Assembly: GCF_900109735.1 (NCBI RefSeq)
Contig: NZ_FOAS01000007.1
Coordinates: forward strand, 1 to 64,000
Direction of reading: 5' to 3'
DNA from: Atopomonas hussainii
Lineage (GTDB): Bacteria > Pseudomonadota > Gammaproteobacteria > Pseudomonadales > Pseudomonadaceae
Length of the DNA stretch: 64,000 bases
Part shown: one piece after another, positions 49,196 through 62,472 of the stretch
Numbering within the stretch: position 1 is the first letter of the stretch
Layout: each line of letters starts with the position of its first letter
The notes under the pieces: model-generated
The model's database searches: none
What the model saw: only the letters and a program-made list of their open reading frames with translations
What the model was told of the DNA's origin: nothing
Translations under genes and position numbers: made by a program

Positions 49196-50386
49196 TCAAT
49201 CAGCCTGGCGGCGCAAGAACGCGGGAATGTCCAGATAGTCCAGATCATCCTGCGGGTTCAGTTTGGCGGCCGTTGCTGCACCACCTTGATTACGCATCAC
49301 CGTCGGGCGATCCAAATCGCGGTAATTCACCGCGGCATGGTCCGCTGGCTGTTGGCGTGCTGTCTGAGCCGGTGCCGTCGCCGCCGCTTGCGCTGCGGTG
49401 TTGTCGACCACTTTCATCGGCTTTTCAATGCGCTGCCCCAGGCCAGTCGCCACGACAGTCACGTGCAGTTCATCACCCAATTCAGGATTGATCACCGCGC
49501 CGACCTTAACAGTGGCGGCGTCACAGGCGATGTCTTCGATGATTTCGCCAACAGTGGCGTATTCACCCAAGGACAAGTCCGGACCTGCGGTGATGTTCAC
49601 CAGAATGCCGCGCGCACCTTGCAGGTTGATGTCTTCCAGCAACGGGTTGCGGATCGCCGCCTCAGTGGCTTCACGCGCACGGTTCTGGCCGCTGGCTGAA
49701 CCAGTGCCCATCATCGCCATGCCCATTTCGCTCATCACAGTACGTACGTCAGCGAAGTCGACGTTCATCAAGCCCGGCAGCTGCATGATGTCGGAGATGC
49801 CACGCACGGCGCCCATCAGCACGTCATCGGCCTTAGCGAAGGCAGACAGCAAGCTGGCGTCTTTACCGAGAATGGTCAGCAGTTTTTCGTTGGGGATAGT
49901 GATCAACGAATCGACACACTCGGACAGCGCGCGAATACCTTCTTCTGCCACTTGCATACGCTTGCGACCTTCGAAGGGGAACGGGCGAGTGACCACGGCT
50001 ACGGTCAGGATGCCCATTTCTTTGGCTACTTCGGCAATCACCGGGGCTGCACCGGTACCGGTACCGCCACCCATACCGGTGGTGATGAACACCATGTCAG
50101 CGCCTTGCAGCACTTCCATGATGCGGTCACGGTCTTCCAGTGCCGCACTGCGGCCGATTTCCGGGTTAGTACCAGCACCAAGGCCTTTAGTTACGCTGGG
50201 GCCCAGCTGCAACACGGTACGCGCACCAACACTTTTCAATGCCTGGGCATCGGTGTTAGCGCAAATAAATTCAACACCTTCGATGTTGTTTTTAATCATG
50301 TGGTTTACGGCATTACCGCCGCCACCACCAACACCGATAACTTTAATAACTGCACTTTGTCCGTTGTTATCAACTAATTCGAACAT
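49196..50386 (-). CDS. ftsZ: FtsZ, tubulin-like division GTPase
   Basis: Polymerises into the Z-ring. The 396 residues have the GTP-binding GVGGGGGNAVNHM at about 17-29, and the tubulin signature GGGTGTGAAPV (about 105-115). The T7 synergy loop is followed by a variable Ala/Gln-rich linker (about 318-375) and the conserved C-terminal peptide DYLDIPAFLRRQAD, which binds FtsA and ZipA. It is 58 bp after ftsA. Confidence 0.98.
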   Translation of the reverse strand: MFELVDNNGQSAVIKVIGVGGGGGNAVNHMIKNNIEGVEFICANTDAQALKSVGARTVLQLGPSVTKGLGAGTNPEIGRSAALEDRDRIMEVLQGADMVFITTGMGGGTGTGAAPVIAEVAKEMGILTVAVVTRPFPFEGRKRMQVAEEGIRALSECVDSLITIPNEKLLTILGKDASLLSAFAKADDVLMGAVRGISDIMQLPGLMNVDFADVRTVMSEMGMAMMGTGSASGQNRAREATEAAIRNPLLEDINLQGARGILVNITAGPDLSLGEYATVGEIIEDIACDAATVKVGAVINPELGDELHVTVVATGLGQRIEKPMKVVDNTAAQAAATAPAQTARQQPADHAAVNYRDLDRPTVMRNQGGAATAAKLNPQDDLDYLDIPAFLRRQAD

Positions 50387-50444
50387 TGCCCCTCTCCTTT
50401 TTCTCTTATTGTCGCCTACTTCTAATCATGCTCGGGCAGCGTGA

Positions 50445-51683
50445 TTAGAAATTCCCCTGTACCCAACGCTTGATCCTTTCCAGCATTGGGACATCAGGTT
50501 CTTGGTGGAACGAGCTGGATGGCTTGCCCTCGGCCTGCTTGCGCATGGCGTAGTGCAATAGCCCCACACTCGTCGAATAAATCGGATTACGCACGACATC
50601 CGCCAAACCTTTAACCGCTTGCGGCATGCCTAAGCGCACTGGCATGTGAAAGATTTCCTCAGCCAGTTCGACGGCGCCTTCCATCTTCGCCGTTCCCCCA
50701 GTGAGTACTATGCCAGCTGGAATTAATGCCTCATAGCCACTACGGCGTAATTCGGCCTGAACTAAGGTAAAAAGTTCGTCATAACGCGGTTCAACCACCT
50801 CAGCTAATGCTTGGCGGGATAATTCACGCGGTGGACGGTCGCCCACACTGGGCACTTTGATGGTTTCGCCGGCGCCGGTTAACTTGGCCAACGCGCAGGC
50901 GTAACGCACTTTAATTTCTTCGGCATATTGCGTCGGAGTACGCAGCGCCATGGCGATATCGTTGGTCACTTGATCGCCGGCAATTGGGATAACCGAAGTG
51001 TGCCGAATGGCGCCCTCGGTAAAAATCGCGATATCGGTGGTGCCACCGCCGATATCCACTAAGCACACGCCCAGCTCGCGCTCATCTTCGGTCAGTACCG
51101 GGAAGCTCGATGCCAGCTGCTCAAGGGTAATGTCATCGACCTCAAGACCACAGCGGCGCACACACTTTTCAATGTTCTGCGCGGCGTTGGTGGCGCAGGT
51201 CACCACGTGCACTTTGGCTTCTAGGCGCACGCCGGACATGCCCAGCGGCTCGCGCACGCCTTCTTGGTTATCGATCACGTAATCTTGCGGCAGGGTGTGC
51301 AGCACACGCTGATCCGCCGGGATGGCCACGGCTTGCGCGGCGTCCATCACCCGTTCGATATCGGCGGGGCTCACTTCGCGATCACGAATCGCCACGATGC
51401 CGTGGCTGTTCATGCTGCGAATGTGATTACCGGAAATCCCCACATAGGCGGAATGAATGCGGCAGCCGGCCATCAGCTCGGCTTCTTCCACGGCGCGCTG
51501 GATCGACTGCACGGTGGACTCGATATTCACCACCACGCCTTTTTTCATCCCACGCGCCGGCTGGGTGCCGATGCCGACCACCTCCAGCTCGCCGTCAGAG
51601 CCGACCTCACCCACCAGACACACCACCTTACTGGTACCGATATCCAGTGCGACGATCATCCTGTTCTGCTGTGCGTTTGCCAT
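50445..51683 (-). CDS. ftsA: FtsA, actin-like division protein
   Basis: Anchors FtsZ to the membrane and recruits later division proteins. It has 412 residues from the ATG at 51683. The actin-like ATPase opens VALDIGTSKVVCLVGEV, with VDIGGGTTDIA and GIVLTGGTAKMEG. The C-terminal amphipathic helix is ERIKRWVQGNF. A GTG four codons upstream is possible. It is 16 bp after ftsQ. Confidence 0.96.
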   Translation of the reverse strand: MANAQQNRMIVALDIGTSKVVCLVGEVGSDGELEVVGIGTQPARGMKKGVVVNIESTVQSIQRAVEEAELMAGCRIHSAYVGISGNHIRSMNSHGIVAIRDREVSPADIERVMDAAQAVAIPADQRVLHTLPQDYVIDNQEGVREPLGMSGVRLEAKVHVVTCATNAAQNIEKCVRRCGLEVDDITLEQLASSFPVLTEDERELGVCLVDIGGGTTDIAIFTEGAIRHTSVIPIAGDQVTNDIAMALRTPTQYAEEIKVRYACALAKLTGAGETIKVPSVGDRPPRELSRQALAEVVEPRYDELFTLVQAELRRSGYEALIPAGIVLTGGTAKMEGAVELAEEIFHMPVRLGMPQAVKGLADVVRNPIYSTSVGLLHYAMRKQAEGKPSSSFHQEPDVPMLERIKRWVQGNF

Positions 51684-51699
51684 CTGTTGTCTCACTCCA

Positions 51700-52572
51700 T
51701 TACAGGGCCTGAGCCGCTTGCTCAGGCGCCTCCGGGTTAGCCGGTGCGCGCCACGCTACCGCCAGTCCTTGCGGGTAACGCAGGTCGACGCGTGCTACCT
51801 GGTCTTGTTTTTCTTTTAATGCCTTCTCGTAAATGGTCACGAAACGGCGCATTTTCTCGATCAAGCGACCCTGCCCCAGCACAAACTCGATGCCTTGGTG
51901 GGTGTGCAAATACCAACTGCCATGCTCGCGCTGCTCGAGGCGCGAAATACTGAAGCCATACGGGCGCAGAATCTGGCTGAGTAGCTGGTACTCCTGCATG
52001 ACCTGAACTTGCGCCCGGCGCGGCCCCCACAACTTAGGCAAGTGCTGATAGTTGGTGACCTCGTTAGGCGCAAAGGCTTTACCCATGTTGTTCAGCAAGG
52101 CTTCATCGCCCCAGCGCGCCACCGGCAGTTGCTCTTCCAAACGCACCTGCACTTGATCGGGCCATACCCGGCGGACTTCCACGCGCGAGATCCACGGCAT
52201 TTGCTCAAGGCTGGCCTGCATGCCGGGGATATCCACGGCGAAGAAGCTGGCCTTGATAAACGGCGCCATGCGCTCACGCACCGCGTCTTGGCTGACGTAG
52301 CTCAAATCGCCCTGCACGCTGATGCGCGCAATGGGCCGATCGGCATACGGCAGCACGCGCTCGGCCAGCTCATAGCTGCCATAGCCCAGCACCGCTAACA
52401 GCAACGGCCAGCTGACTTGCTTCAACCACGCGATATTCAGCGCCGGCAAACTCAGGTTCAGCCGCTCGCGCAGTGGCGGACGAGCCACGACACGGCTAGC
52501 CCCGCGCACAGGAGCTTTCTTGCTCTTGCGGGCTGGGCTATGGCTGTGACGTAAACTCGGATCGGCGCGCAT
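51700..52572 (-). CDS. ftsQ: FtsQ, bitopic division protein
   Basis: Links cytoplasmic and periplasmic division proteins (FtsQLB complex). The 290 residues have a basic cytoplasmic tail of about 50 residues, one membrane helix (about 52-70), and a POTRA domain starting at [18 protein letters not shown]. The beta domain follows, with [25 protein letters not shown]. It lies 4 bp after ddlB. Confidence 0.95.
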   Translation of the reverse strand: MRADPSLRHSHSPARKSKKAPVRGASRVVARPPLRERLNLSLPALNIAWLKQVSWPLLLAVLGYGSYELAERVLPYADRPIARISVQGDLSYVSQDAVRERMAPFIKASFFAVDIPGMQASLEQMPWISRVEVRRVWPDQVQVRLEEQLPVARWGDEALLNNMGKAFAPNEVTNYQHLPKLWGPRRAQVQVMQEYQLLSQILRPYGFSISRLEQREHGSWYLHTHQGIEFVLGQGRLIEKMRRFVTIYEKALKEKQDQVARVDLRYPQGLAVAWRAPANPEAPEQAAQAL

Positions 52573-52576
52573 CGGC

Positions 52577-54943
<2,367 letters not shown>

Positions 54944-54957
<14 letters not shown>

Positions 54958-56023
54958 GAGCCACCTCCAGACACACATCAACAACCCGACGCGTGGCATC
55001 GGGCAACGCCACGGCACGCCCTTGGGCGCCCATGGTGGTGAGTAATTCAGGTTGCATAGCTACCTCAGACAACAGAGCCGCCAGTTCCGGCGCCCCTGTT
55101 TGATGTTGCGGCAGCAAGCGCGCGGCGCCGTGCTGCACAAGGAATTCGGCATTCTTGCTTTGGTGATCGTCAATCGCATGCGGCAGCGGCACTAACAGGG
55201 CTGGCAAGCCTGCAGCGGCCACCTCGCTGACGGTCAACGCACCGGCGCGGCACAGTACCAGATCGGCCCACGCGTAGGCAGCGGCCATGTCACGAATAAA
55301 CGGCATGACTTCAGCCTCTACACCGGCTTCGCGGTAGCGCTGCACGCTGAGCTCAACATGCGCTTTGCCGCACTGATGCTTAATCTTCGGGCGCTTTTCG
55401 CTGGGCAGTTGCGCCACGGCTTCAGGCACCAACTTATTCAGTGGCTCGGCGCCTAAGCTGCCGCCCAGCACCAGCAGACGAATCGCCCGGCCCGCCAGCG
55501 GTGCACGCGGGGTGGCGATAAACAGCTCTTCACGCACCGGATTGCCGGTGGTGTAGCACTTGGCCGAGGCCGCAAAGGTGTTGGGGAAGGCTTCGCAAAC
55601 ACGCGTTGCCATCGGCGCCAAGGTGCGATTGGCGGTGCCCGCCACGGCATTTTGTTCGTGGATGATCAGCGGGATGCCCGCCAACTTAGCCGCCAGACCA
55701 CCGGGGCCAGTGACATAGCCGCCCATGCCCAGCACGCAGACTGGCTCAAGTTTGCGCACTACCTTGCGCGCTTGCCACAGGGCGCGGAGCAGCTCCAGCG
55801 GGGCTTTCAGCAGGCTCTTGATGCCTTTGCCACGCAGACCAGTGACGTTAATCAAGTGCAGCGGCAGACCGGCTTGCGGCACTAGCTCGTTTTCAATGCC
55901 GCGCGGCGTGCCTAACCAGTGCACCTCATAGCCACGGGTTTGAAACTCACGCGCACAAGCCAACGCCGGGAACACGTGCCCGCCGGTGCCGCCGGCCATG
56001 ATCAATACCTTGCCCTTAGCCAT
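54944..56023 (-). CDS. murG: MurG, lipid II-forming GlcNAc transferase
   Basis: Transfers GlcNAc to lipid I on the inner face of the membrane. It has 359 residues from the ATG at 56023 ([12 protein letters not shown]). The glycine-rich loops [12 protein letters not shown] and [12 protein letters not shown], the [10 protein letters not shown] segment, and [22 protein letters not shown] for UDP-GlcNAc binding are visible. It overlaps ftsW by 8 bp and murC by 14 bp. Confidence 0.96.
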
Positions 56024-57209
56024 GTGCCAGGTCCTCTTCAGTGAGCTCAACCTCGGCATTGCCCAGCGCATGACGGCGTTCCCAGTCGATGCGCAGCAAC
56101 AGGGCTAAACAGATGCAACAAACAATCAACGAGCTACCGCCGTAACTTAAGAACGGCAGGGTCAGGCCCTTGGTCGGCAGCAGGCCAACATTCACGCCGA
56201 CGTTGATCAAGAACTGACCAATCCACATGATGCCGATGCCATAGGCCACATAAGCGCCAAACAGCTGATCGCTACGCTCGGCCAGCAGTCCCAGATACAG
56301 GGCGCGCAAGGTGACGAAGACAAACAGCGCCACGGTGAGCAAGGCGCCGACAGCGCCGAGTTCTTCGGCTAGCACAGCAAAGACGAAATCGGTATGCGCT
56401 TCGGGCAGGTAGAACTGTTTCTGCACGCTGGCGCCTAAGCCCTCGCCCAACCAGCCGCCACGCCCAAAGGCAATCAGCGCCTGCGCCAGCTGATAACCCG
56501 CGCCGAACTGATCGGACCACGGATCAGTGAAGGTGGTCATGCGCTGCATCCGGTAAGGCTCCAGCACAACCAGCAAGGCCACGGCACCCACCGCCAAAGC
56601 CACCATGAACAAGAAGCGCAGCATGCCCACGCCGCCTAAGAACAACATGCCAATCGCGGTACCCATCAACACCACAGTGGCGCCGAAGTCGGGCTCCATC
56701 AGCAGCAACACAGCCATTGGCAGCAAGATTACAAAGGGCTTGAAGAAACCCATCCAGCTGCCCTGCACTTCGTCCTGACGGCGCACTAAATAGCCGGCCA
56801 AGAAGAAAATCGCTGCCACTTTGGCCAGCTCTGACGGCTGCACGTTAAACATGCCAAAGCCAATCCAGCGCATAGCGCCGTTCACTTCACGACCGACGCC
56901 CGGCACGATCACCGCAATCAACAGCACGAATGCGCCGAGCAGCACTAAGGGCGAGCCCTTACGCCACAAATCCAGCGGCACCATGATGATCGCCGCCGCT
57001 ATGCCAAGCCCGATGAGCAAATAAATCGCATGCCGCCAGAAGTAATACAGCGGCGAGCCTAAGTTAGCCGCCGCCACTTCAGAAGACGCCGACGTCACCA
57101 TCACCAAACCCAAGCCCAGCAGGGCCAGGCAACCCGCCAGCAGCGGGAAGTCCAGATCCAGCCCACGCGGGCCGAATAAGGGGGACGGGACGAGGCGCAG
57201 GCCAAACAT
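56016..57209 (-). CDS. ftsW: FtsW, SEDS septal glycan polymerase
   Basis: A polytopic SEDS protein that polymerises septal peptidoglycan together with FtsI, also encoded in this cluster. The 397 residues carry about ten membrane helices. Family motifs include PSELAKVAAIFFLAGYLVRR with the conserved region around the periplasmic loop 4, GRGGWLGEGLGAS and KGLTLPFLSYGGSS. It overlaps murD by 1 bp (TGATG). Confidence 0.96.
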   Translation of the reverse strand: MFGLRLVPSPLFGPRGLDLDFPLLAGCLALLGLGLVMVTSASSEVAAANLGSPLYYFWRHAIYLLIGLGIAAAIIMVPLDLWRKGSPLVLLGAFVLLIAVIVPGVGREVNGAMRWIGFGMFNVQPSELAKVAAIFFLAGYLVRRQDEVQGSWMGFFKPFVILLPMAVLLLMEPDFGATVVLMGTAIGMLFLGGVGMLRFLFMVALAVGAVALLVVLEPYRMQRMTTFTDPWSDQFGAGYQLAQALIAFGRGGWLGEGLGASVQKQFYLPEAHTDFVFAVLAEELGAVGALLTVALFVFVTLRALYLGLLAERSDQLFGAYVAYGIGIMWIGQFLINVGVNVGLLPTKGLTLPFLSYGGSSLIVCCICLALLLRIDWERRHALGNAEVELTEEDLAHG

Positions 57210-58555
57210 CAGCTCAACCCCTCGACAGCGCGGGCGAATACTTGGCCGCGCTCTTCAAAGTTACGGAACATATCCAGGCTGGCACAGGCCGGCGACAGCA
57301 GCACGGCATCGCCACGCTGAGCACGCTCGGCGCAAGCACCCACCGCTTCTTCCAGCGTGTTAACGCGGATTAGCTCGCAGCCATCAGCCAGCGCCGCTTC
57401 CAGCAGTTCGGCATCGCGCCCCAGCAGCACCACAGCACGACAATGGGCCTTCACCGCCGGAGCCAGCGGGCTAAAATCGGCGCCTTTGCCATCGCCACCG
57501 GCGATCAGCAGCAGCTTGCCGTCGATGTCGGCGCCTAGGCCTTCAATCGCTGCCAACGCCGCACCGACATTGGTGGCTTTGGAGTCATCGTAATACGTCA
57601 CGCCACGGCGCTCGCGCAGCCACTGGCAGCGGTGCGGCAGGCCGGTGAACTGACGCAAAGTGTCGAGCATCGGCTCCAGCGGCAAACCGACCGCCATACC
57701 TAAACCCAGCGCGGCCAAGGCGTTGGCTTGGTTGTGCGCACCGCGAATTTTCAGCGCGCGCGCTGGCAGCAGGGCTTGGAATTCATAAGCCAAGTGCTTT
57801 TCGCCATCCACGTCGACTAAGCCAAAGGCTTTGACATCCGGCTTACTGAGGCCAAAGGTGAAGCGCGGCAGATCATCGGCCACCAACGGGCGGGTCAGCG
57901 CATCGTCACGATTGATCAGCACCTGCTTAGCGCCACGGAAAATCCGGTGCTTGGCCAAGTGGTATTCGGCGATGCCGCTGTAGCGGTCCATGTGGTCTTC
58001 GCTGATGTTCAGCACAGTCGCCACATCGGCATTCAGCTGCTGGCAGGTTTCCAGCTGGAAGCTCGACAGCTCCAACACATACAGCTCGACGTCATCGCTG
58101 AGCAGATCCAGCGCGGGAGTGCCTAAGTTGCCGCCCACCGCGACCTTCTTACCAGCGGCAGCCGCCATGGCGCCGACCAGCGTGGTCACGGTGCTCTTAG
58201 CGTTAGAGCCGGTGATGGCCACTAAGGGCGCACGCATGTGGCGGCTAAACAAGTCGATATCGCCGGAGAGCTTCACTCCACGCGCGGCGGCTTCTTGCAG
58301 GGCCGGGGTTTTCAGGCTCAGGCCGGGGCTGATGTACAGCTCTTGGGCGCGGCACAGGAACTCGACATCTAACACGCCGCAGCGTACTTCGACCTGCGGG
58401 TAGTCGCGCTGCAGGGTTTCTAGCTCCGGCGGGTTGTCGCGGGTATCAGCCACGGCAAACGCCACCCCCTGACGCGCTAAAAAGCGCACCAGCGACATAC
58501 CGCTCTTGCCGAGGCCGACAACGATGCGGAACTGATCGGTAGCGATAAGGCTCAT
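57209..58555 (-). CDS. murD: MurD, UDP-MurNAc-L-Ala--D-Glu ligase
   Basis: Adds D-glutamate to the UDP-MurNAc-L-alanine made by MurC. The 448 residues have an N-terminal Rossmann-like UDP-binding domain (VVGLGKSGMSLVRFL), the P-loop GSNAKSTVTTL, and the C-terminal domain with YYDDSKATNVGAALAAI. It is unusual only in having Ala where the P-loop often has Gly (GSNAKST), a change also known in pseudomonads. Confidence 0.95.
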   Translation of the reverse strand: MSLIATDQFRIVVGLGKSGMSLVRFLARQGVAFAVADTRDNPPELETLQRDYPQVEVRCGVLDVEFLCRAQELYISPGLSLKTPALQEAAARGVKLSGDIDLFSRHMRAPLVAITGSNAKSTVTTLVGAMAAAAGKKVAVGGNLGTPALDLLSDDVELYVLELSSFQLETCQQLNADVATVLNISEDHMDRYSGIAEYHLAKHRIFRGAKQVLINRDDALTRPLVADDLPRFTFGLSKPDVKAFGLVDVDGEKHLAYEFQALLPARALKIRGAHNQANALAALGLGMAVGLPLEPMLDTLRQFTGLPHRCQWLRERRGVTYYDDSKATNVGAALAAIEGLGADIDGKLLLIAGGDGKGADFSPLAPAVKAHCRAVVLLGRDAELLEAALADGCELIRVNTLEEAVGACAERAQRGDAVLLSPACASLDMFRNFEERGQVFARAVEGLS

Positions 58556-58565
58556 GGCGTGTTCC

Positions 58566-59648
58566 TCAACGCAGCTTCAGGGTGGCAAGGCCGATCAGCA
58601 CCAGAATCACGGTGATGATCCAGAAGCGCACGATCACGCGCGGCTCCGGCCAGCCTTTGAGTTCGAAATGGTGATGAATCGGCGCCATACGGAACACGCG
58701 CTTGCCGGTCAGCTTGAAGCTGGCGACTTGAATCATCACCGACAGGGTTTCCATCACGAACACACCGCCCATGATGAACAGCACCACTTCTTGACGGACG
58801 ATCACCGCGATAGTGCCCAGCGCCGCGCCAAGCGCCAGCGCGCCGACGTCGCCCATAAACACTTGAGCCGGGTAGGTGTTGAACCACAAGAAGCCCAAAC
58901 CAGCACCGACCATCGCCGCGCAGAACACGATCAGCTCGCCCGCGCCCGGCACGTAAGGAATCAGCAGGTATTCGGCAAATTTCACGTTGCCCGACAGGTA
59001 ACAGAAGATGCCCAGCGCACCGCCGACCATCACCGTAGGCATGATCGCCAAGCCGTCGAGGCCGTCAGTCAAGTTCACCGCGTTACTCGAGCCGACAATC
59101 ACGAAGTAGGTCAGCACGATAAACAACACGCCCAGCTGCACTTCGACGTTTTTCAGCAGCGGCATGATAAAGGTGGTTTCCACCGGGTTTTGCGCGGTCA
59201 TATAGAGGAACACCGCCGCGCCCAAACCAAACACCGACTGCCAGAAGTACTTCCAGCGGCTCGGCAGGCCACGCGAGTTTTTCTCGATCACCTTGCGGTA
59301 GTCATCCACCCAGCCGATGGCGCCGAACAGCACAGTGACCGCCAGCACAGTCCACACGTAGCGATTGGTCAGATCGGCCCACAGCAAAGTGCTGATCGCG
59401 ATGCTGGTGATAATCAGCGCACCGCCCATGGTGGGCGTGCCCTTTTTGGAGAGGTGCGACTGCGGGCCGTCGTTACGCACCGCTTGGCCAATCTGGCGGA
59501 TTTGCAAGGTGCGGATCATCCACGGGCCCAGCCACAATGACAGCGCCAGCGCAGTCAGCACGCCCAAAATGCCGCGCAGGGTGAGGTATTGGAAAACCCC
59601 AAAACCGGAGTGCAGCTCTTTTAGGTAATCAATTAGAAATAGCAACAT
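58566..59648 (-). CDS. mraY: MraY, phospho-MurNAc-pentapeptide translocase
   Basis: Makes lipid I by attaching phospho-MurNAc-pentapeptide to undecaprenyl phosphate. The 360-residue, ten-helix membrane protein has the family signatures [12 protein letters not shown] and [13 protein letters not shown] (with Asp residues of the active site), and the [14 protein letters not shown] motif near the end. It is 3 bp from murF and 10 bp from murD. Confidence 0.97.
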   Translation of the reverse strand: MLLFLIDYLKELHSGFGVFQYLTLRGILGVLTALALSLWLGPWMIRTLQIRQIGQAVRNDGPQSHLSKKGTPTMGGALIITSIAISTLLWADLTNRYVWTVLAVTVLFGAIGWVDDYRKVIEKNSRGLPSRWKYFWQSVFGLGAAVFLYMTAQNPVETTFIMPLLKNVEVQLGVLFIVLTYFVIVGSSNAVNLTDGLDGLAIMPTVMVGGALGIFCYLSGNVKFAEYLLIPYVPGAGELIVFCAAMVGAGLGFLWFNTYPAQVFMGDVGALALGAALGTIAVIVRQEVVLFIMGGVFVMETLSVMIQVASFKLTGKRVFRMAPIHHHFELKGWPEPRVIVRFWIITVILVLIGLATLKLR

Positions 59649-59651
59649 GCC

Positions 59652-61016
59652 TCAGTGCGCCTCCCCCGCGCCGCCGAGCGCCTGCACGACTTTGTCCATC
59701 GCCGCACTGCGTGAGCCTTTAAGCAAAATGGTGGTGTCTTTATTGGTTTCGTCGGCCAGCGCCTGAATCAGCGCCGCCTGATCGGCAAAGTGTCGGCCTT
59801 GTGCGCCAAACGCTTTCACCGCATAGGCCATCCACGGGCCTACGGCATACAGGGCATCCACCTTGCCCTTGGCATAAGCGCCCACTTCGTGGTGCGACGC
59901 TTGTGCCCATTGTCCTAGCTCGCCCATGTCGCCGAGCACCAGCACCTTGCGACCACTGTATTGGCGCAAGGTCTCGATGGCCGCTTTAACCGCCACCGGG
60001 TTAGCGTTGTAGGTATCGTCGATCAGGCGTACGCCGTTATGCCCCAGCGAAATCACCCCACGACCCCGCACTGGCTCTAGCTGCGCCAAGCCTTGGGCGA
60101 TTTCGTCCAAGCTCAGGCCCAGCGCCGAGCACGCGGCGGCTGCCGCTAACGCGTTGGCGACATTATGCTGACCGAGCAACTGCAACTGGATAGCTTGCCG
60201 ACCTGCGGCACACACCAGATCAAACTGCGGGCAGCCACGAGGGCCGATTTCAACGTGCTCGGCACGGAAATCGGCAGGCTGACCGTTCATCGAAAAGCTC
60301 AGCACGCGGCGTTCGCCAGCACGCTTGCACCAAATATCGAAGGCCACATCATCGGCGTTCAGCACGGCGATACCGTCGGCAGCGAGGCCGTCGATAATCT
60401 CGCCCTTGGCCTCAACGATTTTCTCCGGCCCACCGAACTCGCCCACGTGCGCGGTGCCGGCGTTGGTGAGAATGCTCACCTGCGGCTCGGTTAACGCCAC
60501 GGTGTAGGCAATTTCACCAACATGGTTGGCACCCAGCTCGATCACTGCGTGCTTGTGCTCGGGGCTGATGCTTAACAGCGTCAACGGTGCACCAAGGTCG
60601 TTATTCAAGTTACCGCGCGTAGCGAGCACCGGGCCACGCTGCGCCAAGATAGCGGCGAGCATTTCTTTAACGGTGGTTTTACCGCTGGAGCCAGTCACCG
60701 CGACCACCGGGCCACGGAATAAACGACGGTTAAATTGCCCCAACTTACCCAGCGCGATACGCGTATCGGCGACCACCAGCTGCGGCAAATTCACGCTGCT
60801 GTCGGCTTGCTCCACCAACGCCGCCGCCGCACCTTGCGCCGCCACCTGGCCGAGGTAGGCATGGCCATCAAAACGCTCACCGCGCAGCGCCACAAACAAA
60901 CTGCCAGCGCGCAGGGCACGGCTGTCGGTGCTCACTTCACCAAAGCTGGCGTCGAGGCCCTGTAGTTGGCCATTCACCACGCTGGCGATTTGACTCAAGC
61001 GCAGGGCATCAAGCAT
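59652..61016 (-). CDS. murF: MurF, D-Ala-D-Ala adding ligase
   Basis: Joins the D-Ala-D-Ala made by DdlB to the UDP-MurNAc tripeptide. It has 454 residues from the ATG at 61016 (MLDALRLSQIA). The P-loop GSSGKTTVKEML, ELGANHVGEI and DDTYNANPVAVKAAI mark the three domains. It overlaps murE by 8 bp. A longer open form to 61073 would overlap murE further and adds basic residues unlike the family. Confidence 0.96.
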   Translation of the reverse strand: MLDALRLSQIASVVNGQLQGLDASFGEVSTDSRALRAGSLFVALRGERFDGHAYLGQVAAQGAAAALVEQADSSVNLPQLVVADTRIALGKLGQFNRRLFRGPVVAVTGSSGKTTVKEMLAAILAQRGPVLATRGNLNNDLGAPLTLLSISPEHKHAVIELGANHVGEIAYTVALTEPQVSILTNAGTAHVGEFGGPEKIVEAKGEIIDGLAADGIAVLNADDVAFDIWCKRAGERRVLSFSMNGQPADFRAEHVEIGPRGCPQFDLVCAAGRQAIQLQLLGQHNVANALAAAAACSALGLSLDEIAQGLAQLEPVRGRGVISLGHNGVRLIDDTYNANPVAVKAAIETLRQYSGRKVLVLGDMGELGQWAQASHHEVGAYAKGKVDALYAVGPWMAYAVKAFGAQGRHFADQAALIQALADETNKDTTILLKGSRSAAMDKVVQALGGAGEAH

Positions 61017-62471
61017 CGGCGGCCTCCCAGCCTTCCAGCGCCGCCTGTGCCTGCTCAAGATCCGAGAAGGCATGGCGCACGCCGTTAATTTCTTGATACG
61101 GCTCGTGACCTTTACCGGCCAACAGCACTACATCGGCCGCTTTGGCTGCGGCAATCGTCTGGGCAATCGCGGCAGCACGCCCAGCAATCACTTGCACACC
61201 ACCGGCATCGCTAAAGCCTTGCTGGATGTCAGCGAAGATCTGTTCTGGCGCTTCTGTGCGCGGGTTGTCATCGGTGACGATCACTTGATCGGCCAAGCGC
61301 TCGGCGATTTGCGCCATCAGTGGGCGCTTGCCGCGATCACGATCACCGCCACAACCAAACAAGCACAGCAGGCGGCCATGGCAGTGCGGGCGCAGCGCTT
61401 CGAGTACTTTTTCCAGCGCATCGGGGGTGTGGGCGTAATCGACCACCACCAGCGGCTTGTCACCACCGCCCAAGCGCTGCATACGGCCTTGCGGGCCTTG
61501 TACGCTGCGCAGCTCGCGCAACACATCGGCCAGCGGGTAATCCAGCGCCAGCAAGGCGCCAATCACCGCCAGCAAGTTGCTTAAATTGAAACGGCCCAGC
61601 AAGGGGCTGCGCAGCATGGCCTCGCCATAACGACCGGCCAAGCGCGCTTCGATGCCGTCATCGCTAAAGCTCACCGCGGTGCAATACAGATCAGCCTGGG
61701 GGTTATCCACGCTGTAGCTGAGTAAACGGCCTTCGCCGCCCTGTTCGGCCAGCTCAACACCAAAGGCGTCATCTAAATTCAGCACCCGCGCACGCAGCTC
61801 TGGACGCTGGAACAACTTGGCTTTGGCGGCGGCATAGGCCTGCATGCTGCCGTGGTAATCCAGATGATCGCGCGACAGGTTAGTCAGTACCGCCACATCA
61901 AAATGCAGCGCCGCCACGCGACCTTGTTCTAAACCATGCGACGACACTTCCATACTCACCGCTTGGGCGCCGGCTTGTTTAAAGCGCGCCAGCTCAGCCT
62001 GCACCGAGAGGGCATCCGGTGTGGTGTGCACGCCGGCTTTTAAGTCATCGAAGAAGCCATTGCCCAGCGTGCCGATAATCGCGCACGGGGTTTCTAAACG
62101 GCCCAGCACTTGCGCCAGCAGTTGGCTGACGCTGGTTTTGCCGTTGGTGCCGGTGACGCCGACCACCGCCAAGTTGCGGCTTGGCTCGCCATAAAAGCGC
62201 CCGGCAATGGCCGATAGGTGCTGCGCCAGATGCTTAACCGGAACCAAGGGCACTTCGGTTTGCGGCAGTTCGCCAGCGCCTTCACTTTCATACGCGACCG
62301 CAGCGGCGCCGCGCGCTAAGGCATCGGCAATGTGGCTGCGGCCATCACTGTTCACGCCCGGCAAGGCGAGGAACAAATCACCGGCGCGCACTTTGCGGCT
62401 GTCTAAGGTCAGCTCGCGGATCAGCGTGCTGCTGCTGGCTTCAACCAGCAATTGGTTTAACGGCATGGGCA

Positions 62472-62472
<1 letters not shown>
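61009..62472 (-). CDS. murE: MurE, meso-DAP-adding ligase
   Basis: Adds meso-diaminopimelate (via the DapB pathway) to UDP-MurNAc-L-Ala-D-Glu. The 487 residues have the P-loop GTNGKTSVSQLL, EVSSHGLEQGRV and the DAP-specific loop DNPRTEAP, which distinguishes the DAP enzyme from lysine-adding ones. The ATG at 62472 overlaps the ftsI stop by 1 bp. A second ATG two codons in is an alternative. Confidence 0.96.
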